Shown here one piece after another: positions 41,790 through 52,567 of a stretch of DNA of 64,000 nt (positions within the stretch are counted from its first letter, which is position 1; every line of letters begins with the position of its first letter). A program made the position numbers and the translations under genes. The notes beneath the pieces are model-generated. The model did no database searches. It was not told where the DNA came from and worked only from the letters and a program-made list of their open reading frames with translations. Location of the stretch: contig OZ004582.1 of the NCBI GenBank assembly GCA_963924555.1, forward strand, positions 8,589,927 through 8,653,926. Direction: 5' to 3'. This stretch comes from Crambe crambe. Taxonomy: Eukaryota; Porifera; Demospongiae; Poecilosclerida; Crambeidae.

Positions 41790-44700
41790 GTATATTATTG
41801 TATATATACACCCTATAGAAAGCTGCTGCTGGTATCAGAGTCTTCATAGTAGGGGGTGGTCCAGTTGGACTTCGCCTGGCCATAGACTGCCTCCTGTTGG
41901 GTGCCGAAGTGGTTGTCGTAGAGAAGAGAACTACTTTCTCTCGTAACAACGTCCTCCACCTGTGGCCCTTCACAATTGAGGACTTGAAAGCACTTGGTGC
42001 TAAGAAGTTTTATGGAAAGTTTTGTGCTGGTGCTATTGACCATATCAGTAAGTTCTAAATTTGTGTACAAAATACGCTGGACATGTACACAAGTCCTATT
42101 CTCTCAATAGAGGGCATTGGGGAAATGGGCATAAATTGATCGGGCAACTGGGCATAAATTGACTGGGTAACTGGGCATAAATAGTTGACTAATGGGCATA
42201 AATTGACTGGGCAAATGGGCTGGGCCAATGGGCATAAATTGACTGGGCAAATGGGCTGGGTAAATGGACTGGGTAAATGGGCATGGGCATAATTGACTGA
42301 GTGCACCCATAAATGACAAGGACTGGGTTAAATTGACGGGGAATTAGCCAGAAAATGTGTGTTAGGTTGTTATTGTATTTGGATGCCATGAATTCTATTA
42401 GAGATGGTAATAGTAACTATAGGAACTATGCACATACTTCATTAATTGTAGGCATTCGATCACTTCAGTGCATTCTGCTCAAAGTAGCTCTCCTCTTGGG
42501 AGTGAAATTCCACAACGGTCTGGAATTCCTGGAGATCGAGGAACCAGATTCTCAAATAGGCTGGCATGCCAAGCTGAACCCGTCTGACCACCCACTGAAC
42601 CTGTTTGAGTTTGACATCCTGGTGGGTGCCGATGGAGCACGAAAGAGTCGAGTCCCGGGTTTCGACAGGAAGGAATTGAGGGGGAAATTAGCTCTGGCCA
42701 TAACTGCAAATTTCAGAAATAAGTTTACAAGGGAAGAAGCAGCTGTTCAAGAAATTAGTGGCGTGGCCTTCATATTCAACCAAAAGTTCTTCAAAGTATG
42801 TTGGATTCAGCTCTTTTCAAGATTTTCCAGTAGGAATGCATGCATCTCCGTGTATTCCTCTAGCCAAAGATTGTTCCAAAATGTACTGAAATGCTTGCAA
42901 TTAGTCATTCATAATACTAGTCCTTGAACAAACAAAAAAAAATTTGGAAGCATCATTATGAGCTCCAGAAGTGTCCCATTTCTATATATTGAAACACTCT
43001 ATTCAGTTCAAGGGCACAGTCATTGTATTGATCTCAGCAATTGGTAAATTAACCTTTTCAAGCAATGTAAGTAAGCAGACATTTTGGGAGATACAGCAAT
43101 AACAATGATAATGTACCTTAAACATTAAACATGTGTACACACGTTATGTACATGTACATGCATGTACATGTATGTACATGCATGTACATATGTATATGTA
43201 TGGGTCAGCAGGTTGAGTTCAACTTACTATAAACAGTTTGTTTATCACGTAGAAAAGGAACCTGTTTAATTAGTAACCTTACCACTGGTAAGAAAAAAGA
43301 AACATCTCTATTTTTGTCTCTTAGAAATAGAGATGTTTTATTTATTTTGGGTTTTTATGGAGTCCACATTGAAGAATAGTCAGATTGAATCTTTTTTTTC
43401 TTCTTTTTTTTGTAGGATTTGAAGGAAGATACTGACATCGATTTGGAGAACATTGTGTACTACAAAGATGACACACACTACTTTGTCATGACAGCAAAGA
43501 AAGACAGTCTCCTCACAAAGGAGGTCCTCTTGGCTGTAAGTCAAATACCTCAAGTACAACTATATATTCTGAAATGAAAGACAGTCTCTCTTGGCTGTAA
43601 GTCAAATACCTCAAGGACAACTGTATATTCTGAAATGAAAGGGAGGTTCTCTTGGCTGTAAGTCATCCCCACTTTGGTTCTCCTCACAAAATCCTGGAAG
43701 CTAGGTCTGAGAAAGAACTTGATGGACCCTAAATTTGTTTTCGCATGTAGCTGGATCAATAACATACTATCAAGATCTTATCTGGTTCTAGCTAACTGCT
43801 TATTTTGATATTTTGTCAGATAATGTTTCCATGTGTTATGTGGTACGTCAGAAATACGTCTATTTGTGTTCACCCGACATTCGCACTCCAACTTTTAAGC
43901 TGGTTTTTTGAAATTTGAAATTATAGTTAAGAATTAAGAAAGAATGAAAATGGACTTTAATAAAAGTTATTTATTGCGTGGTTATAAGAAAAGAACTACC
44001 AGGTTGGCCATTTTGGGTCAGACAGTGACCAAGAGTTACTGTATTTCCCTCTCTGGTATGTGCAACTAGAGGGAGATATTTGGCAAATCCTCCACTAGTA
44101 GTTATTTCACTGTAATAGGATCGATAGGGTATGACTTTCACTATGATATGATTGATAGTTATACTGCACTGCTATATTATTAGGGAGATATGATAGTGGG
44201 TTGACTTTTAACACGGCCCCATTGGACTAATATTACATAATAGGATTGATAGCTACATATATTGATAATAGCTAGTGGAAAATTTTCGTGGGGTGAAAAA
44301 TTTCGTGGATTTTTGTGTTCCCATTCTTTGGCAAGAAAGCCATAACTAATGCCCGTTTGGTGTAATCCACTTATTATTGTTAACAAAAGCTTTTTGTGTT
44401 GCCAGGACTACTCGGACACACGCCAACTCCTGCACCCCAATAACATCAACATGGGGAAGTTGTATGAATACGCAGAGGAAGCAGCCGATTGGTCAACTGA
44501 TTCAGCACTAGGGAAACTAGAATTCATGGTAAGATATATAATAAGTTCATGGTAATCTAGATCCCCCCAATTAAATTGAGTGTTAAAATTGTATGTAGCA
44601 TCACTGGTATTAGTTTGAACTTTGAATCCTACTTACTCCAGGGAGTGTGATTATTAATTTTTTGATGCCTTAAAAGTATCGATCTCTATAGGGATGTCAT

Positions 44701-47700
44701 TTATTTTAGATGTCCTTCAGTCTTGTTCTTTCTATTGTTACAGATTAATCACCACAATCAGAAAGATGTGGCGTTGTTTGACTTCACTTCCATCCACCAA
44801 GCAGAATATGCAGCACAGGCCATCAACAGGAGAGGCAAGGACCTCTTCCTCTGTCTTGCTGGCGATGCTCTCCTGGAAGTAAGTGTATCTTGGAGAACTA
44901 TGTAACTTACCTTTTGGCTTATTGTTAAAATATTCTGTAGCATGTTAAATGGACGAAAGGTTATTTACTTGCAAACTATAGAAAGCCAAATCATGGTTGA
45001 TCACTGCTTGTTCAAATCCAAAATTCTATTACCACAGTGATAATAAAAATCCGTATGTATGTCTGATCTTTTCTCCAGCCATTTTGGCCGATAGGAACAG
45101 GATGTGCCCGAGGTTTCCTCAGTGCCATGGACACCGCTTGGTTGGTCAGGAGGATGGGGCAGAAGAAACCAGTCCTGGACATCCTGTGTGAGAGGGAGTG
45201 CATCTTCCAACGCCTGCCTCAAACTACCCCTGAGAACCTGACCTCTAATATCAAGGCTTATACCATTGACCCCAAGGTAAGTCACATGATCGCTGCATTG
45301 AGGTCACATGATTATAGTAATTAGTGATCCCTATGACATATAAATCACATGATGCATGTACCTAGTACTCAGAGTGACTATCTTACTCCATGCCACACCT
45401 TGCATTGATCCGTACACCTTGCATTGATCCATAGATCTAGCCACATGATTTACCATTGACCCCAAGGTAAATCAGTGTATAGACTTACTATACTATGTAC
45501 TAATATGGTAATACTCCAAGTGATTATTATACGAGTCATTTTTCAATGTACATAATTCAGTGTCTCCAATCATACTGTATTTTTACTGAAATTTGACCCA
45601 AAAGAATTTTAGGCAAACTCACTTTTTATATTAGCATTACTTATGAAAATTGCTGATAAAATGGCAAAGTTCACAGGTTGGAGGCACTGTTGATATCATT
45701 TACCCTACAAAAAAAAATCTGCATTGATCTTTAATCAGTGGCATAGCCATGTGATTTTAATATCACATGATTTGATGGCCTATTGAAGCCGATGACCTCT
45801 GAAGTAAAGGTCATACCATTCATGTAAAGGAGCACCAACAAATACTGGTCCACTCCCTAGTCAGTGAATTAATGGCCAGCCGTTTAATAGTCAATTACTA
45901 GGCTGACACAACTTTAAAAAGTCTATTTGCATTCCAATAACTTTCTCTCGGTTCGAGTTGTTGATCTGGTGTTGAAATTTGGTCAAGAATTAGAGCAGAT
46001 AATTATAGTGAATGATCAAGGGGTCAAGAGAACGTAAACAGAGAGTGGTCTATTTGCATTCACTAGGCAGATTTGGATGTTTTGCTTGTGATCAGATTAT
46101 TTCTAGCATTGACATTATGATAGGATTCAGGACACTCCATAAAATTTTCCCTTACCTTGTATTGTTTAGTCTCGTTATCCCAACCTTCATCTCCATCGTG
46201 TTCGTCCCTCTCATGTCGAACATATGTACGACACGGACCAATCCATGCCCAGCCCTGCCCGCCGCCAGGGATCTGTCAAGGTCAAAAGGTCAGCTGAGGC
46301 TGCAGGAGTGGGTGTGACCTCCAAGCCTGCATCGAGAGTGGTTTCCGATGCGGGTGAGGTCATTGAAGAGGAGGGCGAAGGAGAGGGGGAGGACAAAGAG
46401 AACGTGGGACCAATACCCATTGAGAAGAAACGAAAACAAGAGGTACGTCTACTGCGAGTGAGGTTCCATGAAAGGAACTTTGTGATTTGCAAAAAAAAAA
46501 GAAAAAAAAAAGAGAGATCAATATCAATAAATTTAAGCCCTTTACCATGCTGATTTATCTGGTAAAGGGTTTTCAATAACCCAGTTGCTTATACCTTCTG
46601 ATCAATGTATAGTAACCTAGTGTTATGTTGCTTCTATACATGTAGCGCGAGATTTCACCTCTTTCAGTCAGTCTGATGTCACCAAAGAAACGTTCCCTTA
46701 ACGAGAGGGGTTCTATTCACTTGGCTTACTATGCCGAACCTGAAGGTGCATCATAATAATAATTACGATAATGTGTTTTGCCCAAACTTCATTTTTATTT
46801 TAATGTGTGTGTGTGTGTGTGTGTGAAAAACTGAAATCTTTCTGCCAGCATCCTCAGAGGAAGAGAAAGCTAATCACACATTGCCTTTTTTTAAAAATTT
46901 ACTGCAGATGCATGCACGTTGAATGACCCGATGGTTTTGCAGCGCTGGTTGCAGAAGCAGGTGGAAGGTTATGGGATAGCAGTCACTGACTTGACTACTT
47001 CGTGGAGAGATGGCATGGCCCTGTGTGCCCTCATCTATCACTACCACCCTGAACTCATGTGAGGATCATGTGATCACACTTATAATTATTTGAGAGGTCA
47101 TGTGAAAGTCTATAATCACATAATCAAAGCTCATGTGAGGATCATGTGATCACACTTATAATTATTTGAGAGGTCATGTGTAAGTCTATAATCATGTAAT
47201 GCTTTCCAATTCAAAGCTCATGTGAGAATCATGTGATCATATACATCCATACATACATTGACTTTGTGCATGCGTAATGCATCATTCAATCAATCCATCT
47301 AAAGCTCATTGCCCTAATTGATATAGACCGGACTTCAAGAAACTCTCTCCCAGAAACCCCAAAGAGAACAATAAACGAGCCTTCACTATTGCCGAAGAAC
47401 ACTTTGGAATTTCTCCTCTTCTCAAACCGGAAGAAATGAAGAAACCGGACAAACTCACTCTTCTCTCCTACCTCAGTCTCTTCTATGAACTATTTCTAGA
47501 TTCGGAGCCGGCCCTGGCTCCTTCCGACGAGGAAGTGGAGCCAATGTTGACAGAGGATCCAGTACTGTCCTCCACCCCTGTGACCAAGGGGGGACATGAA
47601 GTTTCAGAAGGTGCGTCTGAGGACAGAGGAAGTCAGAAGAAGAAGCGGAAAAGGAGTTTGTTCCGTCGTTCATCCAAGAAGAAGTTACTTGGTGCTTCTC

Positions 47701-50700
47701 CATCTTCTGTTGACAGGTTAGAACATAATTATCATGAAACTTCCCATTTTCTATTTGATCTTTGGTCTTGCACTAATAATAGAAGATACCTTTTACCTCA
47801 TATGCAGGTCATGGAATACCAAGGGTGTCAAAAGAGACATGATCGAGTCTCCTCCAACTAGCCCTCCCGTCAGCAAGGTCACAGGTGGCACCAGCCTCAC
47901 CACTATCCAGGAAAAGGTATCATAATGTGGGCTCCTATGGGCAATATAATAGTTAATTACATAAATCCTTTAATGGTATCTGATAATACAGCAAGTGAAT
48001 GGCTCCACCCCCAAGGTGACACGCACCAAGCCCCCCGTGACCACCCTTGGATTCAAGCCCCCTTCTGCAGACTCGAGCGACTTCTGCTTCTTTTGCAGCA
48101 AACGAGTCTACCTGATGGAAAGGATGTCTGCAAACGGTTTCTTTTTTCATAGAACTTGTTTCCGCTGTTCTCATTGTAACTGTCAATTGAAAATTGGAGG
48201 GTATTCTCTATCAAAAGGTGTCGGCAATGAAAAGGGAAAGTTTTTCTGCTCAGCTCATTACAGACAGCTTTTCTTGTCCAACCCTGAAGCTATTAATTAC
48301 TCAAGGGCTGGCTTTGGAGGAGGGACTGGAGAGAAAACTGGCGCAGGAGGGGGTGGTGAAGCATCCAAGAGGATCCAAGAAGATGGGGATCCCCCTGAAG
48401 CCAATAGAGAGCTTTCACCTCAAAAAGAATCCACGCCCACTCCTAGCACAGATGATGAAGAGACAGGGAAGACAGAAAAGAAGAAAAAATCGATGGGTAT
48501 TCGAGAGCGTTTACGGACATGGTCTAAAGGCAGAAGATCTGCATCTCGTTCCCGTTCCCGTTCCCGTTCTAGAAGTTTGGAACCAGAAGATCTTTCACAG
48601 AGTCCAGAAGGGGATGAAGTGGAGGAGCATAGGAGTATTATACAGACACCCAAGTCGGAAACAAAGATAGAAAGTACTGCATCAGGTATAATTATAGAAT
48701 AATGTTGTGTGGTAAAGGGTCACCTCCACATCAGATCAGATCAGGTAGAGTAATGTGGTAAAGGGTCACCTATGCATCAGGTAGAGTAATGTGGTAATGG
48801 GTCACCTATGCATCAGGTATATTACTCTGCATAACATATAGCACACTAAGACTAAGTGATTTTTTGCAAAGTATGAACCAGTACGGTTTTTTTGTGTATT
48901 AATTTATTTATCATAACCACGAAATTTGCAAAAATTCCTGCTATAGCTAGTATAGGCCCTGCTCCTATGTTTCTGCTCACAATTTCAGGGCCTCTCTCCA
49001 ATGGAGAAACTATGGAAGTGGATCCAATAGTTATGAGAAGCTTGCCCAAGGGTTCTGGCATGGTGCAGAGGCTCTCCATGGGCTTCGAAAAACTGGAAGC
49101 CAATGCACGTGAAACAGAGATACAACCTGGACCTCTGGGAAGGTATTAAATTTGTACCCTAGTATACAAGGTACTCTTTCTAGTATGTTAAGGTATGCTT
49201 TCTAGTATATTTTTATGCATTCTAGTATATTGAAGGTATGCATTCTAGTATATTAAGCTATGCATTCTAGTATATTAAGGTATGCATTCTAGTATATTAA
49301 GGTATGCATTCCAGTATATTAAGGTGTTATGTTAAGTATACATTTGCATTCCAGTATAGATGTGCATTTTCTCTTTATATTTGCAGAGAAAGGGCCAAGT
49401 CACAGCTTTCCTCCCAACCACCAGAAAGTGTCCCCCAGCCCTACAAAACGCAGCGCTCGCTCACATCCATCCAGGAAGGGAAAGAAGACGGGAGTCCACG
49501 ATACAGCAGGCCTGCCCCGCCTCCACCTTATGGAAGTGGAAAGGAGAGCCCGCGGGACAACCGGCCTACCCCGCCTCCACCTTATGGAAGTGGAAGAGAG
49601 AGTCCACGGTACAACCGGCCCGCCCCGTCTCCTCCTCAGGGAAGTGGGAGAGAGAGTCCACGGTACAACCGCCCTGCCCCATCTCCTCCGCAGGGAAGGG
49701 AAGGGGGAAGTCCACGATACAGCAGGCCTGCCCCGCCTCCTCCTGAGGGAGGTAGGGGAACAAGGAAAAATCTTCAGCAGTCACGACCTCCCCCAGATCA
49801 AGTGAAAGGCATTCAGAGAAGTGAGTGTTACTGAAAAGTTACAGTCTTGACACAGAAAAGAAGGGGTCTTAAGCATTTAGTGGATTTTAATTGAATTAAT
49901 TCTTTTTTACAGGTTCTCGAAGTGTGGTCAGACGTCCCCAGAAGAAGGGGCGTGGCCAGAAGAGCATATCTCGTCCACAGACCGATATTTATGACACCAG
50001 TGATGTTGCAATACAGGTTAAAGGATAACTGTACTCCAATTGTACTTTAGAACTCAATATCATGCGCCATGCAAGTATCAGCCAAGCACTAAAATAATCA
50101 TGCATCACAAGCACTATGCAAGTATCCTTATACCTTTAAGTCAATGTTATGCACCAAACATTTGCCAAGTAACTAACTGCATATTAGAGAAAAGAAAACC
50201 TCAAAGTAACAAGTTATTATTTTAAAAGATGCTGAACTCCTCCCTTAGGCAGTAGCAGATAACGTGTCGTAGCAGTTTTATGTATAGATGTTTTTTTCTA
50301 GTAAAATTTGACTCTCTCTCTTATCATTTTTACAGGAGAGACGAAAGCAGCAGAAGAGGTTCCGAGATGCTCAGCTGATCCAGAGGGAGATGAGTCAGTT
50401 GGAGCGACAGTATGACGAGCTAGAGGAGTTCGGCAGGCAAATTGAACAGGAGCTCAGAGAAGCAGAAGAAAGTGAGTTAATTCATTCAACTTGTTCAGGG
50501 TTTCAATATACTGGGGGGGTTCACCTTACTCCTTTTTTATAGCCAAGCAAGAAGTCCCTCTGATGAAGTCTTGGCTCAACCTTGTCAACGAGAAAAACGG
50601 CTTGATCAGGAAGACGTCTGAGCTGAGCTTAAGGATGAAAGAGCTGGAGCTTGAAGATAGACAGTATGAGATTGACAAAAAATTGAGCACTCTCAGCAAT

Positions 50701-51638
50701 TTGCCTGGTAAGTCCAAAATCATTACATAGAGTGTGTAAGACCATGAAGTTCACAAACAATTTCCACATGTAATTACTAAAGGACACTTTAGGATCAGCC
50801 ACTTTTCTCGGAGGTTAAAAATGTACTAATGCTATGGGAAAGGGGCCCAAAAGACCATCCTCTCAGTCTGTTGGGAGGTTGTCCTTTTCTGGAGGTTCCA
50901 CTGTATTATTTCATTAGCCACTCAACTTATTATGAAATAACTGTAGCTTGGAAGTTAGATTTTCTCTTGCTATCACAGAGGGCTTTGAACTCACTGAGGA
51001 AGAGATGGCTGAATTTGAAGAGCTCTGTACTCAAAAAATCAAGATTGTCGAGGAGAGAGACGAATTAGTCAACCAAACAGAGGAAGAAAGACTTCGGTTA
51101 GTGAATTGTTGGGATTTTTTGATATGGTTTTTTGAACAACATTGGGATTTGGAAGAGCCAAAAAAAGTTATACTGGTCATAATGAATGGGGTTTATGTCA
51201 TGTGACAATGGGAACTCTCTGTCGTGCAGGGAACTGGAAGAGGATGATGCTCAGGATGTTCTAAATGACAAAATGAAAGGTTCTGACTCCAGTGATGAAA
51301 GTGCGTAGGTTGCCATACGTAGCCTAGCCTATAGCTAGCAATAATATTATAGTTATAATGCACTCTATAGAAAAATAATATTAATAACCTCCAAAAAGGA
51401 CCACCTTTTTACAAAGGACAAAAGGCCAGGTCCCAAGTGTGTCCATTTTTTTTCCTTCTTCCAGAGATTCACTGTACTACTTCAACTTTGTATAGGTTTT
51501 GACAATATCAGTGGGTCTGATATACCATCCCGTCGTGGATCAGCTCCTGCCAGAGTAGCCCAAAGTACTGAGCCAGCTCCTACCAGTAACGACAAGGCTC
51601 AACCCAAAAGAAAATCCTGGTTTCCCTTTGGAAAATAA
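41194..51638 (+). CDS. MICAL-type flavin monooxygenase, 21 exons, about 1,500 aa
   Basis: Exons: 41194-41515, 41819-42047, 42452-42795, 43416-43535, 44406-44528, 44744-44878, 45079-45276, 46170-46442, 46646-46745, 46908-47058, 47327-47716, 47808-47916, 47992-48685, 48989-49142, 49387-49820, 49913-50016, 50336-50471, 50543-50707, 50979-51096, 51230-51300, 51496-51638; phases agree throughout exons 2-21. Order: FAD monooxygenase ([45 protein letters not shown]), CH domain (exons 10-11), LIM domain ([14 protein letters not shown], then [11 protein letters not shown]), Pro/Arg/Ser repeats, and C-terminal bMERB coiled coil. MICALs oxidise actin methionines and disassemble filaments; bMERB binds Rab GTPases. 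Exon 1 needs a one-base shift near 41430 to match the family. Confidence 0.92.
41735..41788. repeat. GA microsatellite in MICAL intron 1
   Basis: About 26 GA units, ending 30 bases before the exon 2 acceptor. Confidence 0.9.
42112..42300. repeat. Tandem repeat GGGCATAAATTGACTGGGCAA in MICAL intron 2
   Basis: Seven or eight degenerate units of about 22 bases (AATGGGCATAAATTGACTGG). Antisense ORFs across it are repeat artefacts. Confidence 0.85.
43140..43200. repeat. TGTACATG/CATGTACA alternating repeat in MICAL intron 3
   Basis: Self-complementary run of GTACATGCAT-type units, able to form cruciforms. Confidence 0.75.
43520..43665. repeat. 61-base tandem triplication of the exon 4 end and splice donor
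   Basis: CTCTTGGCTGTAAGTCA recurs so that GT donors fall at 43536, 43597 and 43658, exactly 61 bases apart. The first is the donor that fits the MICAL frame. Confidence 0.85.
45261..45470. repeat. Copy of the exon 7 end and donor inside intron 7
   Basis: The 20 bases at 45261-45280 (TACCATTGACCCCAAGGTAA), spanning the exon 7 donor, are repeated exactly at 45451-45470. Confidence 0.85.
46538..46570. repeat. Inverted CCCTTTACC/GGTAAAGGG in MICAL intron 8
   Basis: CCCTTTACC and GGTAAAGGG are inverted around a short A/T-rich loop. It belongs to the GGTAAAGGGTC motif group. Confidence 0.6.
47050..47235. repeat. Tandem triplication around the exon 10 donor
   Basis: CTCATGTGAGGATCATGTGA recurs with donors at 47059 (used), 47135 and 47222 (GTGAGAATC variant). 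The units are 76 and 87 bases. Confidence 0.85.
48678..48830. repeat. 36-base tandem repeat resembling the exon 13 donor
   Basis: Units of GTGGTAAAGGGTCACCTATG plus CATCAGGTAGAGTAAT repeat about three times at 48709-48830. The TGCATCAGGTA part matches the exon 13 end and donor at 48679-48689, giving donor-like GTs at 48745, 48781 and 48817. Confidence 0.8.
48860..48955. mobile_element. Possible decayed MITE in MICAL intron 13
   Basis: Contains ACGGTTTTTTTGTG and CCACGAAATTTGCAAAAATTC, resembling the element at 22453-22566. Ends are not clear. Confidence 0.3.
49160..49330. repeat. 22-base tandem repeat in MICAL intron 14
   Basis: About seven units of GTATGCATTCTAGTATATTA with small variations. 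Confidence 0.85.
50779..50904. mobile_element. Truncated MITE of the CAGTGGAACC family
   Basis: The right terminus GGAGGTTCCACTGTA is intact. The body (AAAGGACACTTTAGGATCAG, then GGAAAGGGGCCCAAAAGA) matches the elements at 60328-60495 and 61091-61260; the left terminus is missing. Confidence 0.65.
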
Positions 51639-52055
51639 CTTGTTAACTGCAGCCCAATTGATTTCCAACTATTATATTTATATAAGTTTTTTTCTCAGTA
51701 TTTTATAAAGCATCCATGTCACTTTTCTCATTGTATTGTCATTAGTCACCGTTACTGTACTATGTTGATTGCAAAACTTGGCATAGTAATGGAATTATTG
51801 TGTTCTGCTGGGTATATTATATGATTGGATACTGGTCAACTGCTTAATTATAAATAAATGTGAAACTGAATAATAATTAATAAAGCGTTTGCAATGCATC
51901 TTTTTACCATTTTGGTGCACAATAATGCTCTATGGAGATTGTGCACCAAAATGGCTGCCGTTGGCATGGCAAAAGGATGCATGCTAACGCTCTATAGATT
52001 CATACATATAGCTGCAAAGATAAGGTACAGTTTTTGGTGAAGGTGACTTGATATT

Positions 52056-52421
52056 TTAACGGTGTGCTTCTATATTACAATCCTCTGTTCCAACTTCAAT
52101 AGCACTTTTAAATTTTTCCTTCATCATACCCACACTATCCGACTTGTACCAGGTTGTGCCTCCTTTCCAAGTACGATAAATATTCAAATGCTTTAGCTTT
52201 TCATGACATTTCCTCTCTTTCTCTAGCATTACTTTGGTCTTTGTATGGCAGATGATTTTTAACAATCTGGGGTTACCATTTTGAAGTTCTGCAATGCTTT
52301 CCCTCAGATGATCAGCTGTTCCTATTCTGTAAAAATTTGTTGGAGTGTTATTAACCACATCATATTCTTGTGTGAGGAATATGTAAGCTTTACCCTCCTC
52401 TTCATCGAATTCACAAGCCAT
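52056..52421 (-). CDS. Small T5orf172/GIY-YIG-like protein, 121 aa
   Basis: A single-exon frame starting MACEFDEEEGKAYIFLTQ. The order YIFL, YRIGTADHLRESIAELQNGNP, a basic helix with ERKCHEKLKHL, and TWYKSD matches the T5orf172/MUG113 branch of the GIY-YIG superfamily, where YI[F/Y]L and [YK]xIG form the core and a LQxGNP helix follows. The protein is this domain alone; no other domain or signal peptide is seen. The catalytic status is unclear because the classic GIY-YIG residues are only partly kept. It is divergent from the gene at 52568 with 146 bases and two palindromic CGCATGCG elements between. Confidence 0.65.
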   Translation of the reverse strand: MACEFDEEEGKAYIFLTQEYDVVNNTPTNFYRIGTADHLRESIAELQNGNPRLLKIICHTKTKVMLEKERKCHEKLKHLNIYRTWKGGTTWYKSDSVGMMKEKFKSAIEVGTEDCNIEAHR

Positions 52422-52451
52422 TTTTCTGAGTAACTATGGAAGCCGATTGTG

Positions 52452-52488
52452 ACGCATGCGCATGCGATTATATAATACGCATGCGTAG
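52452..52488. promoter_or_regulatory. Paired NRF-1-like palindromes in a bidirectional promoter
   Basis: ACGCATGCGCATGCG at 52452-52466 and TACGCATGCGTA at 52477-52488 lie between the divergent starts at 52421 and 52568. Confidence 0.55.
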
Positions 52489-52567
52489 TAAATTAAAGGA
52501 AGCCACACCCCTTTCATTTTGCGCAGATCGATCGGCGCTCGCTATAGGAATCTAAAGCTACATCATC

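Noticed and set aside
42055-42389. Three overlapping minus-strand ORFs with repeated PSQFMPI peptides
   Set aside because: Products of the 22-base tandem repeat in a MICAL intron.
48560-48590. Arg/Ser-rich stretch (RSRSRSRSR) as an SR splicing factor
   Set aside because: It is within MICAL exon 13, encoded by a CGTTCC microsatellite-like run; the surrounding LIM and CH domains identify the gene.
49160-49330. Regular 22-base repeats considered as a CRISPR array
   Set aside because: Head-to-tail repeats without unique spacers, inside a eukaryotic intron.
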